Below are positions 42,018 through 48,520 of a stretch of DNA of 64,000 nt, in pieces (the first letter of the stretch is position 1; each line of letters begins with the position of its first letter). The translations under genes and the position numbers were made by a program. The notes below the pieces were generated by a model. It did no database searches and had not been told where the DNA came from. It saw only the letters and a program-made list of their open reading frames with translations. Source of the stretch: Curtobacterium sp. L6-1. Lineage in GTDB: Bacteria > Actinomycetota > Actinomycetes > Actinomycetales > Microbacteriaceae. The stretch lies in assembly GCF_018885305.1 (NCBI RefSeq), contig NZ_CP076544.1, positions 2,418,001 through 2,482,000 of the forward strand. The letters run 5' to 3'.

Positions 42018-42475
42018 GGGGTCTCCTCCGGTGTACGGGACGGCTGGTCCGGGCGATCCGACCGCGCCGGTCGGCCCGCCCGCGCCGGTCGGTCCGACCG
42101 CGCCGGTCGGTCCACCCGCGCCGGTCGAGGGCGGTCGAGCAGCACCCAGCAGCTCGGCAGGAGCAGGACGGCTCCGATCGCGTAGGCGAGGTCCTCGACG
42201 GGGAACAGCCCGACCCGTGCCCCGAGGACCAGCGCCGGGTCGTACGCGACGATCCCGAGCCCGACGATCACGTTGTTGAACACGCACGTCATCGCGAGCA
42301 GCACGATGCCGGCGACGACGCCGGTGCGTACCGCCGTCCGCCGCCCGTGTGCTGCGGCGCCCGCCGGCTCGGTCCGTCGACGGCCGGCGGCGACGACCCC
42401 GGCGAGCACCGCGACGAGCACGGCGACCCCGAGGAACGGCACCGCGAGCAGCGCGTAGGTCCCGGACCCGGTCAT
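42014..42475 (-). CDS. crtYf: C50 carotenoid cyclase subunit
   Basis: 153 residues, second half of the heterodimeric cyclase that closes the end rings of the C50 carotenoid. Three hydrophobic helices; the motif FPVEDLAYAIGAVLLLPSCWVLLDR holds the conserved P-E-(D/E) of the CrtYe/Yf/CarR fold. The last 40 residues are a hydrophilic tail of DRPARS/AGRPAR hexapeptides made by an 18-bp DNA repeat, absent from the family as I know it. Overlaps crtYe by ATGA and crtEb at its end. Confidence 0.87.
   Translation of the reverse strand: MTGSGTYALLAVPFLGVAVLVAVLAGVVAAGRRRTEPAGAAAHGRRTAVRTGVVAGIVLLAMTCVFNNVIVGLGIVAYDPALVLGARVGLFPVEDLAYAIGAVLLLPSCWVLLDRPRPARVDRPARSDRPARAGRPARSDRPDQPSRTPEETP
42064..42128. 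repeat. 18-bp in-frame minisatellite at the end of crtYf
   Basis: GCGCCGGTCGG starts at 42064, 42082, 42100 and 42118, an exact 18-bp period equal to six codons. It encodes the repeated Arg-Pro-Ala-Arg-rich tail. Copy-number change here would alter tail length without breaking the frame. Confidence 0.9.
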
Positions 42476-42831
42476 GCCCGGCCGTCCTCGTGGCGCGGGG
42501 TCGCGGTGCCCCGGCGGCCCAGGCGCTCCACCACCGGACGGACGGCAGCGAACAGGTCCATCGTCGTCCAGCAGAGCAGCACCAGGAAGAACAGTTCCTC
42601 GAGCGGCACGTCGGGCGCGAGCAGCACGCCGGTCAGCAGCGGGGTCGTCCCGATGAAGAAGATGCCGAGGTGCACGCCCGCGACGTCCCACGCCAGGAAG
42701 AACACCAGGCCGATCGCCATGACGGCGGCGGCGCGGAGCGGGGCGCGCCAGAAGAACAGCCGGTACCGGGCGTCGAGCACCGCGATGCCGGCGATCGACA
42801 GGACGAGGCCGGCCAGGTACAGCCCCGGCAT
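42472..42831 (-). CDS. crtYe: C50 carotenoid cyclase subunit
   Basis: 119 residues with three helices. MPGLYLAGLVLSIAGIAVLDARYRLFFWR and LLAPDVPLEELFFLVLLCWTTMDLFA carry the conserved RY(R)L and P-x-E-E motif of the lycopene cyclase domain. It needs CrtYf to work. ATG at 42831 shares one base with the crtI stop. The upstream frame extension is not used. Confidence 0.87.
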   Translation of the reverse strand: MPGLYLAGLVLSIAGIAVLDARYRLFFWRAPLRAAAVMAIGLVFFLAWDVAGVHLGIFFIGTTPLLTGVLLAPDVPLEELFFLVLLCWTTMDLFAAVRPVVERLGRRGTATPRHEDGRA

Positions 42832-44483
42832 CAGCCCGTCGTCCGGGCTGGTGCCGGTGGGGCGTCGGCGTTGCGCGTGAGCGGGGTCGGCAGCGGCTCG
42901 GTCGAGGTGTCGCCGTGGATGCGCTTGAGCAGGACCTCGGCGCTGATGAGGCACATCGGCAGCCCGATGCCCGGGATCGTCGAGGCACCGACGTAGTAGA
43001 GCCCGCCGACCTTCGTCGAAGCGTTCTTCTCACGGAAGAACGCGCTCTGCGTCAGCGTGTGCGCCGGGCCGAGCATGGAACCGCTCCACGCGTTGAGGTC
43101 GTCGGCGAAGTCCTGCGGGCCGATCGTGCGGCGGACCCGGATGCGGTCACGCAGGTCGGGCACCCCCGCGCGCTCGGCGATGACGTCGATGGCCCGGTCG
43201 GCGATCTCCTCGACCTGGCGGTCGCCCGCGCCGTCGATGCCGCCCTTGCCGATCGAGACGTCGGCGGGCAGCGGGACGAGCACGAACAGGTTGCTGGTGC
43301 CCTCGGGCGCGACGGAGTCGTCGGTGAGCGACGGCGCGCAGACGTAGATCGAGGCGGGGTCCGGGACGTGCCGGTCCTTCCCGAAGATCGCCCCGAAGTT
43401 CTCCTTCCAGTCCTCGGTGAACACCAGCGTGTGGTGCAGCAGCCCGGGGACGGGACCGTCGACGCCGAGGTAGACGAGCACGGCGGAGGGGCCGGGGTCG
43501 CGTTTCGCCCAGTGCGACGCGTCGTGCGTGCGGTGCTCCTGCTCGAGGAGCTCCATCTCGGTGTGCCGCAGGTCGGCCGCGCTGACCACGAGGTCGGCGT
43601 GCTCGACGTGCTCGACGCCGTCCTGGTCGTGCCAGGCGACGCCGGTCGCCTGCCCGCCCTCGACGACGATCCGCGAGACCGTGGCACCCGTGCTGATCGT
43701 GGCCCCCTCGGCGAGCGCCACGCGCTGCACCGCCGAGATGACCTCGGTGATGCCGCCCTTCGGGTAGAGGACGCCGTCGGCGAGGTCGAGGTGGCTCATG
43801 AGGTGGTACATGCTCGGCGCCGAGTACGGGCTCGTGCCGAGGAACACCGCCGGGTAGCCGAGGATCTGCCAGAGCCGGCGGTCCTGCACGGCGGAGGCGG
43901 CGAGCGACGACAGGGGCTGGACGAGCAGGCGCGCGAGCTTCCCCACGCGCTTGAGGACGTCGGGTGCGGCGAGCTTCGTGAGGTCCTGGAACGTCGTGTA
44001 CAGGAACCGGCGCACGGCCATGTCGTACGTGTCGGCGGCGGAGTCGAGGTACTTCGCCATCCTCGCGCCGGCACCCGGCTCGATCGACTCGAACAGCGCG
44101 ATGTTCTCCTCGCGCGAGGCCCGCAGGTCGATCGGCTCGTCGTGCCCCTCGGTGTAGACGCGGTACCCGGGGTCCAGCACCTGGAGGTCGAGCTGCTCGT
44201 CGGCACTCGTGCCGAGCAGCCGGAAGAAGTGGTCGAACACCTCGGGCATGAGGTACCAGCTCGGGCCGGTGTCGAACCGGAACCCGTCCTGCTCCCAGGA
44301 CCCGGCGCGGCCGCCGAGCTGTGTGCGCTGCTCGAGGACGGTGACGGCGAAGCCGTCCCTCGCGAGCAGCGCTGCGGACGCGAGTCCGCTGATGCCGCCG
44401 CCGACGACGACGGCGCGGCGGACGGGGACCGTCCGGCCGGTGGTCGGTCCGGTGACCGGACGGGAGGCGCGGGTCGGGCTCAT
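42831..44483 (-). CDS. crtI: phytoene desaturase
   Basis: 550 residues, FAD-dependent; desaturates phytoene to lycopene. Dinucleotide-binding motif VVVGGGISGLASAALLARDGFAVTVLEQRTQLGGRAGS at residues 25-62 and the C-terminal carotenoid-oxidoreductase signature GGLYYVGASTIPGIGLPMCLISAEVLLKRI near 490-520. Length and motifs are normal for bacterial CrtI. ATG overlaps the crtB stop (ATGA). The C-terminal 30 residues are Pro/Thr/Ala-rich and probably disordered. Confidence 0.93.
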   Translation of the reverse strand: MSPTRASRPVTGPTTGRTVPVRRAVVVGGGISGLASAALLARDGFAVTVLEQRTQLGGRAGSWEQDGFRFDTGPSWYLMPEVFDHFFRLLGTSADEQLDLQVLDPGYRVYTEGHDEPIDLRASREENIALFESIEPGAGARMAKYLDSAADTYDMAVRRFLYTTFQDLTKLAAPDVLKRVGKLARLLVQPLSSLAASAVQDRRLWQILGYPAVFLGTSPYSAPSMYHLMSHLDLADGVLYPKGGITEVISAVQRVALAEGATISTGATVSRIVVEGGQATGVAWHDQDGVEHVEHADLVVSAADLRHTEMELLEQEHRTHDASHWAKRDPGPSAVLVYLGVDGPVPGLLHHTLVFTEDWKENFGAIFGKDRHVPDPASIYVCAPSLTDDSVAPEGTSNLFVLVPLPADVSIGKGGIDGAGDRQVEEIADRAIDVIAERAGVPDLRDRIRVRRTIGPQDFADDLNAWSGSMLGPAHTLTQSAFFREKNASTKVGGLYYVGASTIPGIGLPMCLISAEVLLKRIHGDTSTEPLPTPLTRNADAPPAPARTTG

Positions 44484-45433
44484 GACGAGCCTCCGGTCTG
44501 TGTGGGGGCGGGTGGTGCAGGGGTGCCGGACGTGGTGACGGCGGTGCGCGGGGGCAGGGTGCCCCGGCGGGTGAGGACGCGCGCGGCGAGCCGCGCCTTC
44601 ACCGGGTTCGGGACCCGGACCCGCGAGGTGACGAGCCGGGCCGCCGGGGTGGCCGCGATGCGGTCGTTGAGCTCCTGGAACAGCGCGTGCGCGAGGGCGA
44701 CGGCCGGGCGGGCGTCCTTCGGCAGGAGGGGGACGGTGACGGCGGCCCGGTCGAGGTCGTCCTGGACGTCGGCGACGAGCCGGTCCTTCGTGGCCTCGTC
44801 GAAGCTGCGCACGTCGACGCCCGGGAAGTACGAGCGCCCGAGGACCTCGAAGTCCGCGTGCAGGTCGCGGAGGAAGTTGACCTTCTGGAACGCGGCCCCG
44901 AGTGCCCGTGCGCCGTCGACGAGGACGGCGTCGTCGAACGTCGGGCGTCCGGCGCGGTACACGAAGGCGCGCAGGCACATGAGCCCGACGACCTCGGCAG
45001 AGCCGTACACGTAGGCGTCGAACGAGGCCGGGTCGTGCTCGGTCTGCTCGAGGTCCATCCGCATCGACGCGAAGAACGGGCGGGTGAGCTCGCTGCCGAA
45101 CCCGACGGTGCGCGCGCTGCGGGCGAAGGCGTGCACGACGGGGTTCACCGAGAAGCCGAGGGCCATGGCGCGCTCGGTGTCCGTCTCGAGTTCGTCGAGC
45201 ACGGTGCGGGCGAGCGCGGGGTCGAGACCGGCCTCGGTGGCGGGGCCGTCCACGACCTCGTCGGCGACGCGCACCAGGGCGTAGACGTTCCGGATGTGCT
45301 CGCGGGTGTCCTTCGTGAGCAGGCGGCTGGCGAGTCCGAACGAGGTCGAGTACCGGCTGATGACGACGCTCGAGGCGGCCTCGGCGGTGGCGTCGTACAG
45401 CGGGAGTCGGTTCGGGGTGGAGCTCGACGTCAC
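44480..45433 (-). CDS. crtB: phytoene synthase
   Basis: 317 residues. It condenses two GGPP molecules to phytoene. Asp-rich motifs VRVADEVVDGP near residue 55 and QKVNFLRDLHADFEVLGRSYFP near 190 bind Mg-diphosphate; YGSAEVVGLMCLRAF lies between. Translationally coupled to crtE upstream (ATGA) and to crtI downstream. The extra C-terminal TSGTPAPPAPTQTGGSS is a disordered tail. Confidence 0.93.
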   Translation of the reverse strand: MTSSSTPNRLPLYDATAEAASSVVISRYSTSFGLASRLLTKDTREHIRNVYALVRVADEVVDGPATEAGLDPALARTVLDELETDTERAMALGFSVNPVVHAFARSARTVGFGSELTRPFFASMRMDLEQTEHDPASFDAYVYGSAEVVGLMCLRAFVYRAGRPTFDDAVLVDGARALGAAFQKVNFLRDLHADFEVLGRSYFPGVDVRSFDEATKDRLVADVQDDLDRAAVTVPLLPKDARPAVALAHALFQELNDRIAATPAARLVTSRVRVPNPVKARLAARVLTRRGTLPPRTAVTTSGTPAPPAPTQTGGSS

Positions 45434-46488
45434 CGGACGCGCTCCACGAGTTCGGTCACGAGGCCCTCGAGCCGCGAGCCGAGTCCGTACGGCAGCCCCG
45501 CGAGCTCGGCGCGCGCCAGGGCGGTGTGCTCGCGGACCCGGTCGAGGGCGGCGTCACGGGCGCCGCACTCGACGAGCAGGGCGCGGAGGCCCGCGGCGCG
45601 CTCCTCTGTGAGGTCGGGGTCGCCGAGGTACGGCGCCAGGTCGGGCCAGCAGGCGGTGGTCGCGGCGTAGGCGATGAGCATGGTGCGCTTGCCCTCGCGC
45701 AGGTCGCCGATCGCGGTCTTGCCCGTCGAGCCCTCGTTGCCGAACACCCCCAGCAGGTCGTCGACGATCTGGTACGCGATGCCGATCTCCCGCCCGAAGG
45801 CCCCGAGCGCGGCGACGACCGGTTCCGGGGCGCCGGCGAGCACGGCGCCGGACTGCAGCGGCGCCTCGAAGCTGTACACACTCGTCTTCGCGCGCTCCAT
45901 CTGGAGCACCTCGTCGACGGTCGGCATCACGCCGAGCGCCAGGTCGACGTCGGCCATCTCGCCGGCGGCGCTGGCGAAGACGGCGTCGTCGAACAGGTCG
46001 AGCAGTCGGGAGCGACGGTCGCCGGTGACTCCGCTCGCCTCGATGAAGCGCGGAGCGGCGGCGAGCGCGAGGTCGCCGGCGATCACGGCCGCACTCGTCC
46101 CCCGGTGCTCGGCGGTCGGCAGGGGCAGCCCGCCGGTCGTCGCGGTGTCGCGGAAGGACCCGGCGACGTTCGGGCGGCCACGTCGGGACCAGTCGCGGTC
46201 GATGACGTCGTCGTGCACGACGAGCGCGGTGTGCAGCAGCTCGTACGCGGCGGCGACCTGCGCGGCGGCGTGGACGTCCTCACCGCCGAGCGCGGTGTAC
46301 GAGGTGAGGACCATGCGGGGCCGGAAGCGCTTGCCGCCCATGCTCGCCTTGCGCAGCACACGCCAGAGTTCCTCGGACGGTCGGCCGAAGGCCTGGGCCC
46401 GGGCGCTCGACACCGTGAAGAAGCGCTCGAGGCACTCGTCCACCAGCGCGAGGTCGATGTGCGCCACGGTGGCCGCTTCCTCGGTCAT
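45430..46488 (-). CDS. crtE: geranylgeranyl diphosphate synthase
   Basis: 352 residues of the polyprenyl synthetase family. First Asp-rich motif VVHDDVIDRDWSRRGRPNV near residue 92 (DDVID, the short form) and second QIVDDLLGVFGNEGSTGKTAIGDLREGKRT near 240. It supplies GGPP for crtB. First gene of the carotenoid operon. ATG at 46488 sits 6 nt after TAGATT on the minus strand without a Shine-Dalgarno sequence, so it is probably leaderless, and it is only 21 bp from the divergent idi start. Confidence 0.92.
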   Translation of the reverse strand: MTEEAATVAHIDLALVDECLERFFTVSSARAQAFGRPSEELWRVLRKASMGGKRFRPRMVLTSYTALGGEDVHAAAQVAAAYELLHTALVVHDDVIDRDWSRRGRPNVAGSFRDTATTGGLPLPTAEHRGTSAAVIAGDLALAAAPRFIEASGVTGDRRSRLLDLFDDAVFASAAGEMADVDLALGVMPTVDEVLQMERAKTSVYSFEAPLQSGAVLAGAPEPVVAALGAFGREIGIAYQIVDDLLGVFGNEGSTGKTAIGDLREGKRTMLIAYAATTACWPDLAPYLGDPDLTEERAAGLRALLVECGARDAALDRVREHTALARAELAGLPYGLGSRLEGLVTELVERVR

Positions 46489-46493
46489 TGGCC

Positions 46494-46500
46494 TAATCTA
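46494..46500. promoter_or_regulatory. overlapping divergent -10 boxes of crtE and idi
   Basis: TAATCTA reads TAATCT on the plus strand (10 nt before the idi ATG) and TAGATT on the minus strand (6 nt before the crtE ATG). The whole intergenic gap is 21 bp, so the two promoters must overlap. No good -35 was seen for either. Confidence 0.5.
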
Positions 46501-46509
46501 TCGAGACAG

Positions 46510-47052
46510 ATGAGCCTTTTCCCGGAAACCGTGGTCCTGCTGGCCGACGACCGTACCCCGATCGGCACGGCGGACAAGTTCACGGTGCACACAGACCAGA
46601 CGCCCCTCCACCTCGCCTTCAGCTGCCACGTGCAGAACGCCGCCGGTGACCTCCTGGTGACCCGTCGCGCCCTCGCCAAGAAGACGTGGCCCGGCGTGTG
46701 GACGAACTCCTTCTGCGGGCACCCGGGCCCGGACGAGTCCTTCGAGGACGCGATCGCCCGCCGCGCCGACCGCGAGCTCGGCCTGACCGTGCACAGCGTC
46801 GAACTGGTGCTGCCGGACTTCCGCTACCGCGCCGTCGACGCCTCCGGGATCGTCGAGAACGAGGTCTGCCCGGTGTTCCGCGCCGTGGCCGACGCCGACC
46901 CGCAGCCTGCCGACGACGAGGTGTCCGAGTGGGTGTGGCTGTCGGAGGAGAAGCTCCGCGCTGCCGTCACCAACGCGCCCTTCGCGTTCAGCCCGTGGCT
47001 CGGGTGGCAGCTCGCCCAGGTCCCGCTCGACGCGCTCAGCGCCCGCCGCTGA
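46510..47052 (+). CDS. idi: isopentenyl-diphosphate delta-isomerase, type I
   Basis: 180 residues of the Nudix-related type I isomerase. It converts IPP to DMAPP, which both crtE and crtEb need. The catalytic Cys is in TNSFCGHPGPDESF near residue 69 and the Glu in DEVSEWVWLS near 138-146; RRALAKKTWPGVWT is the conserved basic strand. ATG at 46510; a long upstream open frame is antisense to crtE and not used. Divergent placement next to crtE links precursor supply and pigment synthesis. Confidence 0.92.
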   Translation: MSLFPETVVLLADDRTPIGTADKFTVHTDQTPLHLAFSCHVQNAAGDLLVTRRALAKKTWPGVWTNSFCGHPGPDESFEDAIARRADRELGLTVHSVELVLPDFRYRAVDASGIVENEVCPVFRAVADADPQPADDEVSEWVWLSEEKLRAAVTNAPFAFSPWLGWQLAQVPLDALSARR

Positions 47053-47187
47053 GGGTCCCCGTCCGCAGCGCCCGGCGCTGAGGGTCACGGTTCGCAGCGG
47101 CCGAGGCCGCGGGTCGACGCCCGACCTGTTCACCTCCGGGTCACCCGCGGGACACCCCGCCCGCTCGACGCCCGCGCCGCGGCGGAG

Positions 47188-47388
47188 TACGGTGGCCGAC
47201 GGCCCTGCGCAGCGCACGGCCACGGACTGACGAAGGGCAGGTGAGGCGCGATGTCGGGTGACCATCCTGCCGTGGGCCGACCGCCCGCCCCGGTCCGCGT
47301 CGCGCCCACGACCTGATCCCTCCCCCGCCGCCCGGGTCGCACCGGACGGCGTCGCGCCCGCTCGCCCTCCCGACCGAGGGAGCAGAGC
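47188..47388 (+). promoter_or_regulatory. structured leader of corA (candidate Mg-responsive element)
   Basis: The 336-bp gap before corA has a probable -10, TACGGT (47188-47193), then a leader of about 190 nt. GGGCAGGTGAGGCGCGA (47235-47251) can pair with TCGCGCCCGCTCGCCC (about 47352-47367), closing a domain that contains a further hairpin CGTGGGC/GCCCACG (47271-47309). AGGTGAGGC is also the conserved opening of M-box magnesium riboswitches. A small hairpin CCCTC/GAGGG just upstream of the start can hide the corA Shine-Dalgarno sequence. Before 47188 the gap shows nothing. Confidence 0.4.
47251..47316 (+). CDS. candidate 21-residue leader peptide, Pro-rich
   Basis: MSGDHPAVGRPPAPVRVAPTT, 5 Pro in 21 codons, with AGGTGAGG 4 nt before the ATG, inside the corA leader. 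Pro-rich leader peptides control Mg transporter genes in enterobacteria by ribosome stalling when Mg is low; a similar device here would be new to me for this group. The frame could also be a by-product of an M-box-like RNA, whose conserved sequence looks like a Shine-Dalgarno sequence. Confidence 0.35.
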   Translation: MSGDHPAVGRPPAPVRVAPTT

Positions 47389-48438
47389 ATGGCACTCATC
47401 GACAACGCGGTGTACGTCGACGGACGACGGGTCGCGTCGCACCACGACCTGGCGCTCGCCGCCTCCGGTGACCTGTCGTGGATCGGCCTGCTGCGTCCCG
47501 ACCCGCACGAGCTCGCGGCGGTCGCCGACGAGTTCGGCCTGCACGAGAACGCGGTCGAGGACGCCCAGAAGGGCCACCAGCGGGCGAAGCTCGAGCGGTA
47601 CGGCGACACCCTCTTCGTCGTGCTCCGCCCCGCCTGGTACCGACAGGACTCGGGCACGGTGGAGTTCGGCGAGGTGCACCTGTTCGTCGGCGCGCGCTTC
47701 GTCGTGAGCGTCCGGCACGCCGAGCGTCCCGACCTGGCGTCCCTGCGCGCCCGGTGCGAAGCCGACCCGGAGTTCCTGGCGAAGGGCTCCGAGGCCGTGA
47801 CGGCGGCGGTGCTCGACGAGGTCGTGGACGGCTACGGCCCGGTCGTCGAGGTGCTGCAGGACGAGATCGACGAGATCGAGGACCAGCTCTTCGCCGGACA
47901 GGTCGACCCGGGCGTGTCCAAGCGGATCTACCAGCTCCTCAGCGAGGTCCTGGCCTTCCAACGTGCCACGAAGCCGGTGCCCTCGATGGTGCGCGGGCTC
48001 CTCCGCGGCGCCGAGAAGTACGGCGTGGACGACGACGTGCAGCACCGTCTGCGGAACGTGCTCGACCACGCACTGCGGGTCACCGAGCGGGTCGACTCCT
48101 TCCGGGCGCTGCTCGAGAACGCCCTGACCCTGCACGCGACGCTCGTGTCCCAGGAGCAGAACGAGGCGATGCGCCGGATGACGAGCGCGAGCCTGGCGCA
48201 GGGCGAGGAGAGTCGACAGCTCGCCCGCGCCGCGCACCAGCAGGGCGAGGAAGTCAAGAAGATCTCGTCGTGGGCGGCGATCCTCTTCGCACCCGGGCTC
48301 ATCGCCGGCGTCTACGGCATGAACTTCGACCACATGCCGGAGCTGCACTGGCGGTACGGCTACCCGGTGGCGATCGTGGCGATGCTCGCGCTGGCCGGGG
48401 TCCTCTGGGTGGTGTTCCGGAAGCGCAACTGGCTCTGA
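47389..48438 (+). CDS. corA: CorA-family magnesium/cobalt channel
   Basis: 349 residues. The large N-terminal cytoplasmic domain is followed by a long stalk helix (about 160-290) and two C-terminal helices. The first ends in the pore signature YGMNF near residue 305; the second is VAIVAMLALAGVLWVVF. The acidic/polar loop DHMPELHWRYGYP between the helices replaces the usual MPE(L/F) loop with small changes. It forms a pentamer for Mg uptake. ATG at 47389 with GGGAG 6 nt upstream. Confidence 0.9.
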   Translation: MALIDNAVYVDGRRVASHHDLALAASGDLSWIGLLRPDPHELAAVADEFGLHENAVEDAQKGHQRAKLERYGDTLFVVLRPAWYRQDSGTVEFGEVHLFVGARFVVSVRHAERPDLASLRARCEADPEFLAKGSEAVTAAVLDEVVDGYGPVVEVLQDEIDEIEDQLFAGQVDPGVSKRIYQLLSEVLAFQRATKPVPSMVRGLLRGAEKYGVDDDVQHRLRNVLDHALRVTERVDSFRALLENALTLHATLVSQEQNEAMRRMTSASLAQGEESRQLARAAHQQGEEVKKISSWAAILFAPGLIAGVYGMNFDHMPELHWRYGYPVAIVAMLALAGVLWVVFRKRNWL

Positions 48439-48488
48439 CGGCCCCGGCGCGCAGCCGTCCGACTGTCCGCGAGACGCGTTTCCTGGGC

Positions 48489-48513
48489 AGAACGATCGTT
48501 CTCTTCCTAGCCT
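48489..48513 (+). promoter_or_regulatory. 14-bp palindrome and -10 box of the surface-protein gene
   Basis: AGAACGATCGTTCT (48489-48502) is a perfect palindrome, 5 bp before TAGCCT (48508-48513), which lies 7 nt before the GTG. A protein bound here would block the promoter. No cognate regulator is adjacent. Confidence 0.5.
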
Positions 48514-48520
48514 CCGGGAG

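Noticed and set aside
40246..42185. Very long overlapping reading frames on both strands across 40.3-41.1 kb (hundreds of codons)
   Set aside because: They come from the repeated DNA unit in GC-rich sequence. The translations repeat Arg-rich blocks in every frame, there is no start or RBS, and they run out of frame into crtEb or the MBL gene.
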